Part shown: positions 1-8,782 of the stretch, one piece after another | Layout: each line of letters starts with the position of its first letter | Numbering within the stretch: position 1 is the stretch's first letter | Origin: Streptomyces sp. NBC_01217 | GTDB lineage: Bacteria > Actinomycetota > Actinomycetes > Streptomycetales > Streptomycetaceae | Reading direction: 5' to 3' | Length of the DNA stretch: 64,000 bases | NCBI RefSeq assembly: GCF_035994185.1 | Contig: NZ_CP108538.1 | Location: forward strand, 1,550,001 to 1,614,000 | Translations under genes and position numbers: made by a program | The notes under the pieces: generated by a model | The model's database searches: none | Seen by the model: the letters and a program-made list of their open reading frames with translations, nothing else | What the model was told of the DNA's origin: nothing

Positions 1-1
1 C

Positions 2-1237
2 CTGCCGCTGTACCGAGCGGTGCACCGGATCGACCCGGCGTTCATGGACACCTCGGCGCGTCTCGCCGCGATCGCGGACTACGACGGGCTCGAAGGCACC
101 GACGAGGCCGCCGGTCTCACCGCCGTCTCGCTGGCCGGGTTCGGCGCGGACGCCGTGTCGGAGGCGCAGCCGGACGGGGATTCGCTGCTGGGGACCGATC
201 TGGTGGACGGCCGGGAGCTGCGGCCGGGCAGCGAGATCCCCGGCTTCGCGGGCATCGGGGTGCCTCCGCCGACCGACGGGGCGCGGCGCAAGACAGCGGT
301 GCCCGGCCAGCCGGCGGCGCCGTTCCCGGCCGGGCCCAGCGATCCGGTGCTGCTCGCCGAGGCGCTGGCGGAGCTGGAGCGGATGGTCGGCCTGGAGCCG
401 GTCAAACGCCAGGTCAAGGCGTTGTCGGCGCAGCTGAACATGGCGCGGCTGCGGGCCGGCCAGGGGCTTCCCGTGCAGCCGCCGAAACGCCATTTCGTCT
501 TCTCGGGCCCCTCCGGCACCGGCAAGACGACGGTCGCCCGCATCCTGGGCCGGGTCTTCTACGCGCTCGGTCTGCTCGGCGGGGACCATCTCGTCGAGGC
601 CCAACGGGCGGATCTGGTGGGCGAGTTCCTCGGCCAGACCGCCGTCAAGGCCAATGAGCTGATCGATTCGGCGCTCGGCGGGGTGCTCTTCGTCGACGAG
701 GCGTACAGCCTCTCCAACACGGGATACAGCAAGGGTGACGCGTACGGGGACGAGGCCCTGCAGGTCCTCCTCAAGCGCGCGGAGGACAACCGGGACCATC
801 TCGTCGTCATCCTCGCGGGCTATCCGGAGGGCATGGACCGGCTGCTGGCCACCAATCCGGGGCTCTCCTCGCGCTTCACCACCCGGGTGGACTTCCCGAG
901 CTACCGGCCCCTGGAACTCACCTCGATCGGGGAGGTGCTGGCCGCGGAGAACGGCGATGCGTGGGACGAGGAGTCCCTGGAGGAGCTGCGTTCGATCAGC
1001 GGTCACGTCGTCGACCAGGGCTGGATCGACGAGCTGGGCAACGGGCGGTTCCTGCGCACGCTGTACGAGAAGAGCTGCGCCTACCGCGATCTGCGGCTCT
1101 CCGGCTATGCCGCCGTGCCGAGCCGGGACGATCTGGCCACGCTGCGGCTGCCGGATCTGATGCAGGCGTACGGCGAGGTGCTGTCCGGCCGGGGGCCGGT
1201 GGACCGGGGGCCGCAGGAGCCTCCCGGGATGCTGTGA
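2..1237 (+). CDS. AAA ATPase of the CbxX/SpoVK type, C-terminal part (gene starts before the window)
   Basis: The reading frame is open to the left edge, so the gene begins upstream. The GTG at 20 is internal and not a convincing start, since no Shine-Dalgarno site is visible. The visible part has a low-complexity linker of about 110 residues and then one AAA module. Walker A (GPSGTGKT) is encoded at about 506-529, and Walker B (VLFVDEAY) lies about 60 residues later, followed by a sensor region and an arginine-rich lid. CbxX/CfqX/SpoVK proteins are hexameric remodelling ATPases. In Streptomyces such modules often sit behind long N-terminal repeat domains and near secretion or sporulation genes. 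The partner and substrate of this one cannot be told from the window. The gene is convergent with the next one across a hairpin terminator. Confidence 0.85.
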   Translation: MPLYRAVHRIDPAFMDTSARLAAIADYDGLEGTDEAAGLTAVSLAGFGADAVSEAQPDGDSLLGTDLVDGRELRPGSEIPGFAGIGVPPPTDGARRKTAVPGQPAAPFPAGPSDPVLLAEALAELERMVGLEPVKRQVKALSAQLNMARLRAGQGLPVQPPKRHFVFSGPSGTGKTTVARILGRVFYALGLLGGDHLVEAQRADLVGEFLGQTAVKANELIDSALGGVLFVDEAYSLSNTGYSKGDAYGDEALQVLLKRAEDNRDHLVVILAGYPEGMDRLLATNPGLSSRFTTRVDFPSYRPLELTSIGEVLAAENGDAWDEESLEELRSISGHVVDQGWIDELGNGRFLRTLYEKSCAYRDLRLSGYAAVPSRDDLATLRLPDLMQAYGEVLSGRGPVDRGPQEPPGML

Positions 1238-1257
1238 ACGGCCCCGGGGCGCCGAGC

Positions 1258-1288
1258 CGCCGGAGGGCCGATACGGCACCCTCCGGCG
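1258..1288. terminator. Hairpin terminator between convergent genes
   Basis: CGCCGGAGGG (1258-1267) pairs perfectly with CCCTCCGGCG (1279-1288) across an 11-nt loop. It lies in the 64-bp gap between the AAA gene and the convergent CNNM gene. No U-tract is present, as is usual in Streptomyces, and it could serve both strands. Confidence 0.7.
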
Positions 1289-1301
1289 CTCGGGAGCACC
1301 G

Positions 1302-2399
1302 TCAGCGGACCAGCGCGGTGAGTTCGCCGGTGCCGGTCGTCGTGTCCGCCGCCCGGCGCTGCACGGAGACCCGGTGGGCCGGGTCGCGCACCTCACCGAC
1401 CAGCATCTCCAGGACGTCCTCCATGGCGACCAGGCCGAGGACCCGGCCCGATGCGTCGGCGACCTGCGCCAGATGCGTCGCCGCGCGGCGCATCACGGTC
1501 AGGGCGTCGTCCAGGGGCAGCTCGGCCCGTACGGTCGCCATCGGGCGCCACACGTGCTGGGGGACGGCCCGCTCGCCGTCCTCCAGGTCCAGGACGTCCT
1601 TGACGTGCAGATAACCCATGAACGGGCCGCCGCCCTCCGCGCACACGGGAAAGCGCGAGTAGCCGGTCCGTACGGTCAGCTCCTCGATCCGGTGCGGGGT
1701 GACGGAGGGGTCCACCGTCACCAGGGAGGCCCGGCTGAGCAGCACATCGGTGACGGGCCTGCTGCCCAGCTCCAGGGCGTCCTCGAGCCGCTCCTGCGCC
1801 TCCGGTTCCAGCAGTCCGGCCTGGCCGGAGTCCTCGACGAGCCGGTTGAGCTGCTCGCTGGTGAAGACGGCCTCCACCTCGTCCTTCGGTTCGACGCCGA
1901 AGAGCCTCAGGACCAGCCGGGCGCAGGCGCCCAGCGCGGTGGTGACCGGACGGCAGATGCGGGCGAAGCCGACGAGGCCGGGGCTGAGCCACAGCGCGGT
2001 CCTCTCCGGCGCCGCCATCGCGAGGTTCTTCGGGACCATCTCGCCGATGACGAGATGGAGGAAGACCACGAAGACGAGCGCCAGGACGTAGCCCAGCGGG
2101 TGGATCAGGCCCTCGGGCAGATGGACCGCCTCGAAGACCGGCTCCAGCAGATGGGCGACGGTCGGTTCGGCGACGGCGCCGAGGGTCAGCGAGCAGACGG
2201 TGATGCCGAACTGGGCGGCGGCCATCATCTGCGGCAGGTTCTCCAGGCCGTACAGCACCTGGCGGGCCCGGCCCGACCCGGCCGCCGCGAGGGGTTCGAC
2301 CTGGCTGCGCCGTACGGAGACGAGGGCGAACTCGGCCCCGACGAAGAAGCCGTTCGCCAGCACGAGGAGCGCGGCGAAGAGCAGCTGTACCAGGCTCAT
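1302..2399 (-). CDS. CNNM/HlyC-family membrane protein with CBS pair (short form)
   Basis: A 365-residue protein with an N-terminal DUF21/CNNM transmembrane domain of three or four helices (about residues 1-190), followed by a cytosolic CBS-domain pair (about 200-345). These proteins used to be called hemolysins. Characterised relatives (CorC/MpfA/CNNM) handle Mg2+ or Co2+ export with CBS-mediated nucleotide control. It ends shortly after the CBS pair and lacks the C-terminal CorC_HlyC transporter-associated domain that its upstream neighbour has. The ATG overlaps the neighbour's TGA in an ATGA, so the two are translationally coupled and probably work as a heteromeric pair. The ion specificity is inferred from the family only. 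Confidence 0.88.
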   Translation of the reverse strand: MSLVQLLFAALLVLANGFFVGAEFALVSVRRSQVEPLAAAGSGRARQVLYGLENLPQMMAAAQFGITVCSLTLGAVAEPTVAHLLEPVFEAVHLPEGLIHPLGYVLALVFVVFLHLVIGEMVPKNLAMAAPERTALWLSPGLVGFARICRPVTTALGACARLVLRLFGVEPKDEVEAVFTSEQLNRLVEDSGQAGLLEPEAQERLEDALELGSRPVTDVLLSRASLVTVDPSVTPHRIEELTVRTGYSRFPVCAEGGGPFMGYLHVKDVLDLEDGERAVPQHVWRPMATVRAELPLDDALTVMRRAATHLAQVADASGRVLGLVAMEDVLEMLVGEVRDPAHRVSVQRRAADTTTGTGELTALVR

Positions 2400-3766
2400 C
2401 GCACGGCCTCCAGGGCGTCCCGGGTCATCGGCGCCCCGGTGCTGAGGTCGGTCACCCCGGTGGTGCGGACGAAGCGGACCTTCTCGGCGCGGTAGTGGCC
2501 GACCTGGCGGACGGAGATCCGCCAGCCGGGCAGCTCGGCCCGGTCGCCGGGGGCGGGGATGCGTCCCAGCAGATCGGCGACGAGTCCGGCCACCGTCTCG
2601 TACGGTCCGTCGGGTACGTCGAGCCCTATCCGGCGCAGGGTCAGGACCCGGCAGCTGCCCTCGACGTCCCAGGCCGGGCGGCCGTCCTCGGGGGCGGCGG
2701 GGGCCAGTTCGGGCCGGTCGGCGCCCTCGGCGTCGTGCTCGTCCCTGACCTCGCCGACGAGTTCCTCGATGATGTCCTCAAGGGTGACGACTCCGGCGGT
2801 GCCGCCGTACTCGTCGACGACGACGGCGATCGGCTGCTCGTTGCGCAGCCGCTGGAGCAGCTGTTCGACGGGCAGGGTCTCCGGCACCAGCAGCGGCGGT
2901 ACGGCGATCCGGCCCGCCGTGGTGCGCAGCCGGTCCTGGGCGGGCACGGCGAGCGCGTCCTTGAGGTGGATCATGCCGACGACCTCGTCGATGCGCTCCC
3001 GGTAGACGGGGAAGCGGGAGAGGCCGGTGGCGCGGGTGAGGTTGAGGACGTCCTCCGCGGTCGCCGAGGTCTGCAGGGCACTGACCTTCACCCGTGGGGT
3101 CATGACGTGCTGGGCGGTGAGTCCGGCGAGCGACAGGGTCCGTACGAAGAGATCCGCGGTGTCCTGTTCGAGGGTGCCGGCCTCGGCGGAGTGCCGGGCC
3201 AGCGAGACCAGTTCGCCGGGGGTGCGGGCGGAGGCCAGCTCCTCGGTGGGTTCGACGCCCAGCAGCCGTACCAGCCGGTTGGCGACGGTGTTCAGCAGGC
3301 TGATCACCGGCCGCAGAGCGGCGGAGAAGCGATGCTGGGGACCGGCGACGAACCGGGCCACCTGGAGCGGCCGGGAGACCGCCCAGTTCTTGGGCACGAG
3401 TTCGCCGATCACCATCTGGACGGCGGAGGCCACCATCATCCCGATCACCACGTTGATGCCGGGTACGGCGCCGTCGGGCAGACCGGTCGCGGTGAGGGGG
3501 CGGTCCAGCAGCTGGGCGAGCGCCGGTTCGGCGAGCATGCCGACGACCAGTGAGGTGATGGTGATGCCCAGCTGGGTGCCGGAGAGCTGGAAGGAGAGTT
3601 CACGCAGGGCCTGGACGACGGTGCGGGCCCGCCGGTCGCCCTCCGCGGCGGCGCGCTCGGCGTCCGGCCGCTCCACCGTGACGAGCCCGAACTCGGCTGC
3701 CACGAAGAATCCGTTGGCGAGGATGAGAAGGAACGCTGCGCTCAGGAGCAGCAGGGGGGTGGTCAT
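2396..3766 (-). CDS. CNNM/HlyC-family membrane protein with CBS pair and CorC_HlyC domain (long form)
   Basis: A 456-residue protein. It has an N-terminal CNNM domain starting with a strongly hydrophobic helix, then a CBS pair at about residues 215-340 containing the typical VVDEYGGTAG stretch, then a C-terminal CorC_HlyC domain at about 360-445. It is the first gene of a two-gene operon with the short form (ATGA overlap). Such tandem long/short pairs are common in actinomycetes and are thought to function in divalent cation homeostasis. The 186-bp region upstream (3767-3952) must hold its promoter. I see GC-rich partial hairpins there but no clear -10/-35. Confidence 0.88.
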   Translation of the reverse strand: MTTPLLLLSAAFLLILANGFFVAAEFGLVTVERPDAERAAAEGDRRARTVVQALRELSFQLSGTQLGITITSLVVGMLAEPALAQLLDRPLTATGLPDGAVPGINVVIGMMVASAVQMVIGELVPKNWAVSRPLQVARFVAGPQHRFSAALRPVISLLNTVANRLVRLLGVEPTEELASARTPGELVSLARHSAEAGTLEQDTADLFVRTLSLAGLTAQHVMTPRVKVSALQTSATAEDVLNLTRATGLSRFPVYRERIDEVVGMIHLKDALAVPAQDRLRTTAGRIAVPPLLVPETLPVEQLLQRLRNEQPIAVVVDEYGGTAGVVTLEDIIEELVGEVRDEHDAEGADRPELAPAAPEDGRPAWDVEGSCRVLTLRRIGLDVPDGPYETVAGLVADLLGRIPAPGDRAELPGWRISVRQVGHYRAEKVRFVRTTGVTDLSTGAPMTRDALEAVR

Positions 3767-3952
3767 GCCGCCGCCTCCGGGGAAGGGGCGGCGCAGGTAC
3801 TACCGGACGATCCGTCCATTGCTGGAGGGAGTCACTCCTTGGGTCGCAGGAAAGCCCCGCGGGTCTCATGGACCCTCTGGTGCGGGGCGGGGCGCACAGG
3901 GGCGCCGCCGTCCTCCAGAGTAATCAAGAAGAGGCCCTACGGGGCAGGGGGC

Positions 3953-4411
3953 TCAGCCGTTGTCCGTGCCGGTGCCGTGGTTCTCCGCGAGGGCGCGGAG
4001 CGTGCGGGCGTCGCGGATGGCCTGTGCCTTGCCGATTCCGGGCTGGATGCCGAGGGCGGGCATGCTGGTCCCGTCGCTCAGGTCGAGGAAGACCCAGGGG
4101 TCACCGGCGCGCAGGTTGACCCGGAGGATCTCCGCCCAGGACAGCCGGCGCGTCCGGGTGAGGTTGACCACGGTCACGCCTTCCTCGTTCGCGACGACCT
4201 TCGGGCGGCTGAGGAGTGCGAGCACGCCGAAGAACAGCAGCGCGGTGAAGACGAAGCTGGACCGCTCCCCCGCGCTCAGCTGTTCCAGGGTCAGGGCGAT
4301 GACGGTGATGACGACGAACATCGCCGCCCCCACGCTCAGCAGGACCACCCGGGTTCGGGTCGGCCGGAACGTGATCGGGAGCGTGGGGAGTTCGGGCGCG
4401 GGGGCGGACAT
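3953..4411 (-). CDS. Small PH-like-domain membrane protein
   Basis: A 152-residue protein with two hydrophobic segments (about residues 25-45 and 52-68), followed by a bacterial PH-like domain with alternating strands and a conserved W in SWAEILRV. The family is found directly after hisG in Streptomyces, and its function is not known. It begins 35 bp after the hisG stop and is probably the last gene of the rib-his operon. The ATG at 4411 is preceded by a GGAAGACAG sequence at reasonable spacing. The PH-domain assignment rests on fold-like appearance and context. No catalytic residues are visible. Confidence 0.75.
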   Translation of the reverse strand: MSAPAPELPTLPITFRPTRTRVVLLSVGAAMFVVITVIALTLEQLSAGERSSFVFTALLFFGVLALLSRPKVVANEEGVTVVNLTRTRRLSWAEILRVNLRAGDPWVFLDLSDGTSMPALGIQPGIGKAQAIRDARTLRALAENHGTGTDNG

Positions 4412-4446
4412 GGTGTTCTTCTGTCTTCCGGGTGGTCGCCCGGCCG

Positions 4447-5295
4447 TCAGAGGCGGCAGGCGTGGATGGCGGTGGTGAGGATGGCGCGGGCGCCGAGGTC
4501 GTACAGATCGTCCATGATCCGCTGTGCCTCGCGGGCGGCGACCATGGAACGGACGGCGACCCAGCCCTCGTGGTGCAGCGGGGAGATGGTCGGCGACTCC
4601 AGGCCCGGGGTGAGGGCGACCGCGCGCTCCAGGTGCTCGACGCGGCAGTCGTAGTCCATCATCACGTAACTGCGGGCGACCAGGACGCCCTGGAGGCGGC
4701 GGAGGAACTGCTGCACCTTGGGGTCGTCGTCCGGTGCGCCGGTGCGGCGGATGACGACGGCCTCGGACTTCATGATCGGCTCGCCGATGACTTCGAGACC
4801 CGCGTTGCGCATGCTGGTGCCGGTCTCCACCACGTCGGCGATGACCTGGGCGACACCCAGTTCGATGGCGGTCTCCACCGCGCCGTCGAGGTGGACGACG
4901 GAGGCGTTGACGCCGATGTCGGCGAGGTGCTTGGCGACGATGCCCTCGTAGGAGGTGGCGATCGTCTTGCCGTCGAAGTCCTGCGGGCCCTGGGCCGTGC
5001 CGGGCTTGGTGGCGTATCGGAAGGTGGAGCGGGCGAAGCCGAGCTGGAGGATCTCCTCGGAGTCGGCGCCGGAGTCCAGCAGCAGGTCGCGGCCGGTGAT
5101 GCCGATGTCGAGGCGGCCGGAGCTGACGTAGATCGCGATGTCGCGCGGCCGCAGGTAGAAGAACTCGACCTCGTTCTCGGGGTCGACGAGGACGAGTTCC
5201 TTGGACTCCTTGCGCTGCTGATAGCCGGCCTCATGGAGCATCGCCATCGCAGGCCCGGAGAGTGAACCCTTGTTGGGGACGGCGATGCGCAGCAT
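4447..5295 (-). CDS. hisG: ATP phosphoribosyltransferase (long form)
   Basis: Catalyses the first step of histidine biosynthesis, ATP plus PRPP to phosphoribosyl-ATP. 282 residues, which fits the long HisG form with a C-terminal ACT/PII-like regulatory domain for histidine feedback. The N-terminus (MLRIAVPNKGSLSG) and the PRPP-binding stretch with ADVVETGTSMR are typical. The start at 5295 is chosen because the conserved MLRIAVPNKG begins there. The open frame upstream is only the antisense of hisE sequence. It follows hisE by 71 bp. Placing hisE-hisG at the tail of the riboflavin operon physically links two pathways that consume purine nucleotides. Confidence 0.95.
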   Translation of the reverse strand: MLRIAVPNKGSLSGPAMAMLHEAGYQQRKESKELVLVDPENEVEFFYLRPRDIAIYVSSGRLDIGITGRDLLLDSGADSEEILQLGFARSTFRYATKPGTAQGPQDFDGKTIATSYEGIVAKHLADIGVNASVVHLDGAVETAIELGVAQVIADVVETGTSMRNAGLEVIGEPIMKSEAVVIRRTGAPDDDPKVQQFLRRLQGVLVARSYVMMDYDCRVEHLERAVALTPGLESPTISPLHHEGWVAVRSMVAAREAQRIMDDLYDLGARAILTTAIHACRL

Positions 5296-5366
5296 GAGGT
5301 CAGGTTTCCTTTGCGAGGAGGGAGTCTTGTGCGGACTTACGGAAATCAGGGGTGCGGAGGTCGTGC

Positions 5367-5639
5367 TCAGAGGTGGGCGTAGACGTCGTCGAGGGAGATC
5401 CCGCGGGCGACCATCATCACCTGGACGTGGTACAGCAGCTGGGAGATCTCCTCGGCGGCGGCGTCCTTGCTCTCGTGCTCGGCGGCCATCCAGACTTCGG
5501 CGGCCTCCTCGACGACCTTCTTGCCGATGGCATGGACCCCCTTGTCCACCAGCTCGGCGGTGCGGGAGGTGGAGGGGTCGCCGTTGGCGGCCTTGAGCTG
5601 CAGCTCGGCGAAGAGCTCTTCGAAGGTTTTGTTCGCCAT
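5367..5639 (-). CDS. hisE: Phosphoribosyl-ATP diphosphatase
   Basis: A 90-residue, all-alpha MazG-like pyrophosphohydrolase that hydrolyses phosphoribosyl-ATP to phosphoribosyl-AMP, the second step of histidine synthesis. The metal-binding EEAAE-type helix ([13 protein letters not shown]) and the EE(I/L)SQLLYH helix are both present. The length is normal for stand-alone HisE. The ATG at 5639 starts [10 protein letters not shown]. It lies 35 bp downstream of ribH and upstream of hisG in the same direction, so it is cotranscribed with both. Confidence 0.94.
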   Translation of the reverse strand: MANKTFEELFAELQLKAANGDPSTSRTAELVDKGVHAIGKKVVEEAAEVWMAAEHESKDAAAEEISQLLYHVQVMMVARGISLDDVYAHL

Positions 5640-5674
5640 GATGGTCCTTAGAATACGGGGTCCGCACCCCCCAC

Positions 5675-6160
5675 TCAGCGCCAGGGCTCGCTGACGGTGC
5701 GCAGCGTGGCGGCGGTGGCGACGGCCGCGGTGACGGCTTCGTGCCCCTTGTCCTCGTTGGAACCTTCGAGTCCGGCCCGGTCGAGCGCCTGCTCCTCGGT
5801 GTCGCAGGTGAGTACGCCGAAGCCGACCGGGACCCCGGTGTCGACGGCGACCTGGGTCAGGCCGTTGGTGACGCCGTGGGAGACGTACTCGAAGTGCGGG
5901 GTGCCGCCGCGGATGATCACGCCGAGGGCGACGATCGCGTCGTAGCCGCGCCCGGCGAGGACCTTGGCCACCACCGGGAGCTCGAAGCTGCCGGGTACCC
6001 GCAGCAGGGTCGGTTCGTCGATGCCCAGTTCGTGCAGGGCGCGCAGTGCGCCGTCGACGAGTCCGTCCATGACCTTCTCGTGCCACTGCGCGGCGACGAC
6101 CGCCACGCGCAGGTCACCGCAGTTGCGTACGGACAGTTCGGGTGCGCCCTTGCCGCTCAT
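5675..6160 (-). CDS. ribH: 6,7-dimethyl-8-ribityllumazine synthase
   Basis: Condenses 5-amino-6-ribitylaminouracil with dihydroxybutanone phosphate in the penultimate step of riboflavin synthesis, and forms icosahedral or pentameric capsids. 161 residues, the usual length. The family motifs [18 protein letters not shown] (catalytic His) and PVGFGVLT are all visible. It lies after ribBA in the operon, across a 77-bp gap that holds three copies of a 12-bp repeat. Regulation is expected from the FMN riboswitch at the head of the operon. Confidence 0.95.
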   Translation of the reverse strand: MSGKGAPELSVRNCGDLRVAVVAAQWHEKVMDGLVDGALRALHELGIDEPTLLRVPGSFELPVVAKVLAGRGYDAIVALGVIIRGGTPHFEYVSHGVTNGLTQVAVDTGVPVGFGVLTCDTEEQALDRAGLEGSNEDKGHEAVTAAVATAATLRTVSEPWR

Positions 6161-6187
6161 GGTTCTCCTACCGCTCGTTTCCGTGAT

Positions 6188-6247
6188 CGTTACTGATTGT
6201 GTGCGTTACGGGTTGCGTTCGTAACTGATTGCGTTCGTTACTGATTG
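6188..6247. repeat. Three 12-bp near-identical repeats in the ribBA-ribH gap
   Basis: CGTTACTGATTG occurs at 6188-6199 and 6236-6247, and CGTAACTGATTG at 6220-6231. The last two belong to a 16-bp tandem duplication (6215-6230 and 6231-6246). On the coding strand the copy at 6236 contains the TAA stop of ribBA, so the duplications copied the end of that gene downstream. Confidence 0.8.
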
Positions 6248-7536
6248 GCGCAGGTCGACGCCGTGGCGGCGTCGAGCCAGGGCAGGTCGTGCCCCATGCG
6301 GTCGCGCTTGGTGCGCAGGTAGCGCAGATTGTGTTCGCCGGCCTGGACGGGCATCGGCTCGCGGCCGGTGACGGCCAGGCCGTGCCGCAGGACCGCGGCC
6401 GTCTTGTCGGGGTTGTTGGTCATCAGCCGCAGGCTGTGCACGCCGAGGTCCTTGAGGATCTGGGCACCGGCCGCGTAGTCCCGGGCGTCGGCGGGCAGCC
6501 CGAGCTCCAGATTGGCGTCGAGGGTGTCGACGCCGCGCTCCTGGAGTTCGTAGGCGCGCAGCTTGGACAGCAGGCCGATGCCCCGGCCCTCGTGGCCGCG
6601 CAGATAGACGACGACGCCGCGGCCCTCCTCGGTGATCCGGCGCATGGAGGCGTGCAGCTGGGGGCCGCAGTCGCAGCGCTGGGACTGGAAGATGTCGCCG
6701 GTCAGGCATTCGGAGTGGACCCGGACCAGGACGTCGTCGCCGTCACCGATGTCGCCGTGGACCAGTGCGACATGCTCGACGCCGTCGGTCGTGGAGCGGT
6801 AGCCGTACGCGGTGAACGCGCCGAAGCCCGTCGGCAGCCGGACCTCGGCCTCGCGGCGGACGGTCGGCTCGGAGGAACGGCGGTAGGCGATCAGGGCCTC
6901 GATGGAGATGATCGTGAGGCCGTGCTTGCGGGCGAACGGGATCAGCTGGGGCAGCCGCAGCATCACGCCGTCCTCACCGGCGATCTCGACGATCGCCCCG
7001 GCGGGCCGCAGTCCGGCGAGCCTGGCGAGGTCGACGGCTGCCTCGGTGTGGCCGTTGCGGACCAGCACCCCGCCGGAGCGGGCGCGCAGCGGGAAGATGT
7101 GGCCGGGCCGTACGAAGTCGGCGGGGCCGGCCTCGCCGCTCGCCAGCATCCGGAGCGTGGCGGCCCGGTCGGCGGCGGAGATGCCGGTCGTCACGCCGTG
7201 CGCCGCCGAGGCGTCCACGGAGACGGTGAACGCCGTGCGCATCGACTCGGTGTTGTGAGCGACCATCTGCGGCAGTTCGAGCCGTTCCAGCTCGTCGTTC
7301 TCCATGGGCGCGCAGATCAGGCCGCGGCACTCGCTCATCATGAACGCGACGATCTCGGGGGTCGCCTTCTCTGCGGCGATGACGAGGTCGCCCTCGTTCT
7401 CCCGGTCCTCGTCGTCGACGACCACGACGGGCCGCCCGGCGGCGATGTCACGGATCGCCTGCTCGACGGGGTCGAGGGAGAGGTCCTCGACGACGCTTTC
7501 GTGTTCCCGGTGCAACCAGGTGGGCTGGGCAGTCAT
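6238..7536 (-). CDS. ribBA: Bifunctional 3,4-dihydroxy-2-butanone-4-phosphate synthase / GTP cyclohydrolase II
   Basis: Supplies both precursors of riboflavin. 432 residues. The N-terminal DHBP synthase half (about 1-220) carries the acidic loop [11 protein letters not shown], and later HGVTTGISA and RPGHIFPL. The C-terminal GTP cyclohydrolase II half (about 225-420) has the zinc cysteines in SECLTGDIF and CDCGPQL, and [10 protein letters not shown]. The start at 7536 ([13 protein letters not shown]) overlaps the ribM stop in an ATGA, indicating coupling. A longer open frame upstream merely crosses ribM in another phase and was not used. Confidence 0.95.
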   Translation of the reverse strand: MTAQPTWLHREHESVVEDLSLDPVEQAIRDIAAGRPVVVVDDEDRENEGDLVIAAEKATPEIVAFMMSECRGLICAPMENDELERLELPQMVAHNTESMRTAFTVSVDASAAHGVTTGISAADRAATLRMLASGEAGPADFVRPGHIFPLRARSGGVLVRNGHTEAAVDLARLAGLRPAGAIVEIAGEDGVMLRLPQLIPFARKHGLTIISIEALIAYRRSSEPTVRREAEVRLPTGFGAFTAYGYRSTTDGVEHVALVHGDIGDGDDVLVRVHSECLTGDIFQSQRCDCGPQLHASMRRITEEGRGVVVYLRGHEGRGIGLLSKLRAYELQERGVDTLDANLELGLPADARDYAAGAQILKDLGVHSLRLMTNNPDKTAAVLRHGLAVTGREPMPVQAGEHNLRYLRTKRDRMGHDLPWLDAATASTCANQ

Positions 7537-8177
7537 GCCGTGGCTCCTTCCAGAGCGGGTGTCCGCGAACGCAGCCACCAGTCGCGCATGCCCCACAGGA
7601 CGAGGGCGCCGTAAATGACGTAGACGAAGCCTGAGAAGGCGAAGCCGTTGGCGAAGTTCAGCGGCACACCGACCAGGTCGACCAGCAGCCAGGCGAACCA
7701 GAACTCGACCATGCCGCGCGCCTGGGCGTACATCGCGACGACCGTGCCGACGAAGATGTACGCGTCGGGCCACGGGTCCCACGACAGCGTCGGGAAGGCG
7801 GTGAACAGTCCGCCGACGGCGAGGGTGCCGAGGGCGGCGCCGCCGACCAGGAAGGCGCGCTCGCGCCAGGTGGCGAACCGTACGGCGATGGAGCCGTCCT
7901 GGGCCTGCTGCTTGCCGCGGTTCCACGACCACCAGCCCCACGCGGCCACGACGATCACCACCAGCTGCTTGCCCGCGCTGCCCGAGAGGTGGGCGGAGGC
8001 GAAGGCGGCCAGCAGGATCACGCCGGAGACCAGCTGGGCGGGCCAGGTCCATATGGAGCGCCGCCAGCCCAGCGCGAGAGCGACCAGACCGACCGTGTTG
8101 CCGATCATGTCGGACCATCTGATGTGCTGGCCGAACAGGGCGAAGGCCTCCGAGTTGAGCCAGTCGACGGCGCTCAC
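7533..8177 (-). CDS. ribM: PnuC-family transporter, probable riboflavin importer RibM
   Basis: A 214-residue membrane protein with about seven hydrophobic segments and the PnuC-family signature (WxWPxxL near the first helices, conserved W and N residues near [10 protein letters not shown]). PnuC proteins facilitate vitamin uptake. Members encoded inside FMN-riboswitch operons of Corynebacterium and Streptomyces (RibM/PnuX) import riboflavin. Location between ribE and ribBA, with a GTGA overlap upstream and an ATGA overlap downstream, makes riboflavin a far likelier substrate than nicotinamide riboside. The GTG start at 8177 is dictated by the overlap and the hydrophobic N-terminus. Confidence 0.87.
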   Translation of the reverse strand: MSAVDWLNSEAFALFGQHIRWSDMIGNTVGLVALALGWRRSIWTWPAQLVSGVILLAAFASAHLSGSAGKQLVVIVVAAWGWWSWNRGKQQAQDGSIAVRFATWRERAFLVGGAALGTLAVGGLFTAFPTLSWDPWPDAYIFVGTVVAMYAQARGMVEFWFAWLLVDLVGVPLNFANGFAFSGFVYVIYGALVLWGMRDWWLRSRTPALEGATA

Positions 8178-8782
8178 TTCGTGTCCTTGCGGTCCTGGTC
8201 GCCGAGCAGCCGCTCGACGTACTTCGCGATGACGTCCACCTCGAGGTTGACCGGGTCGCCGGGCTCCTTGATGCCGAGCGTGGTCAGGGCGAGGGTGGTG
8301 GGGATGAGGCTGATGGTGAAGTAGTCGGGTCCGGCGTCCACCACGGTCAGGCTGACGCCGTCGACGGTGATCGAACCCTTCTCCACCACATAGCGGGTCA
8401 GCTCCGCGGGGAGGGAGATCTTCACGATCTCCCAGTTCTCGGAGATCTTGCGCTCGACGATGCTGCCGCTACCGTCGACGTGGCCCTGGACGATGTGGCC
8501 GCCGAGCCTGTCGCCGACCGCCATGGGACGCTCCAGGTTGACCCGGGAGCCGACCTTCAGGGCGCCGAGGCTGGACCGGCTCAGGGTCTCGGCCATCACA
8601 TCGGCGGTGAACTCGTGCTCACCGAAGTCGACGACGGTCAGGCAGACGCCGTTGACGGCGATGGAATCGCCGTGCTTGGCACCTTCGGTGACGACGGGAC
8701 CGCGCAGGCGGAAGCGGGAGGCGTCGCCGAGCTCCTCGACGGCGGTGACCTCACCCAGTTCTTCGACAATTCCGGTGAACAC
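8174..8782 (-). CDS. ribE: Riboflavin synthase (alpha subunit)
   Basis: Dismutates two molecules of dimethylribityllumazine to riboflavin plus the pyrimidine precursor. 202 residues with two lumazine-binding repeats. The N-terminal MFTGIVEE (GTG-initiated) is the family hallmark, and each repeat has a [17 protein letters not shown] or [16 protein letters not shown] stretch. The GTG at 8782 immediately follows the ribD stop, and its own TGA overlaps the ribM GTG. The C-terminus carries a charged extension after the second barrel. Confidence 0.95.
   Translation of the reverse strand: MFTGIVEELGEVTAVEELGDASRFRLRGPVVTEGAKHGDSIAVNGVCLTVVDFGEHEFTADVMAETLSRSSLGALKVGSRVNLERPMAVGDRLGGHIVQGHVDGSGSIVERKISENWEIVKISLPAELTRYVVEKGSITVDGVSLTVVDAGPDYFTISLIPTTLALTTLGIKEPGDPVNLEVDVIAKYVERLLGDQDRKDTK

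Noticed and set aside
5296..5667. An N-terminal extension of HisG
   Set aside because: It reads hisE in another phase; conserved MLRIAVPNKG sets the start at 5295.
7537..8118. An N-terminal extension of RibBA
   Set aside because: The extension is an Arg-rich phase of ribM, and the homology and ATGA overlap fix the start at 7536.
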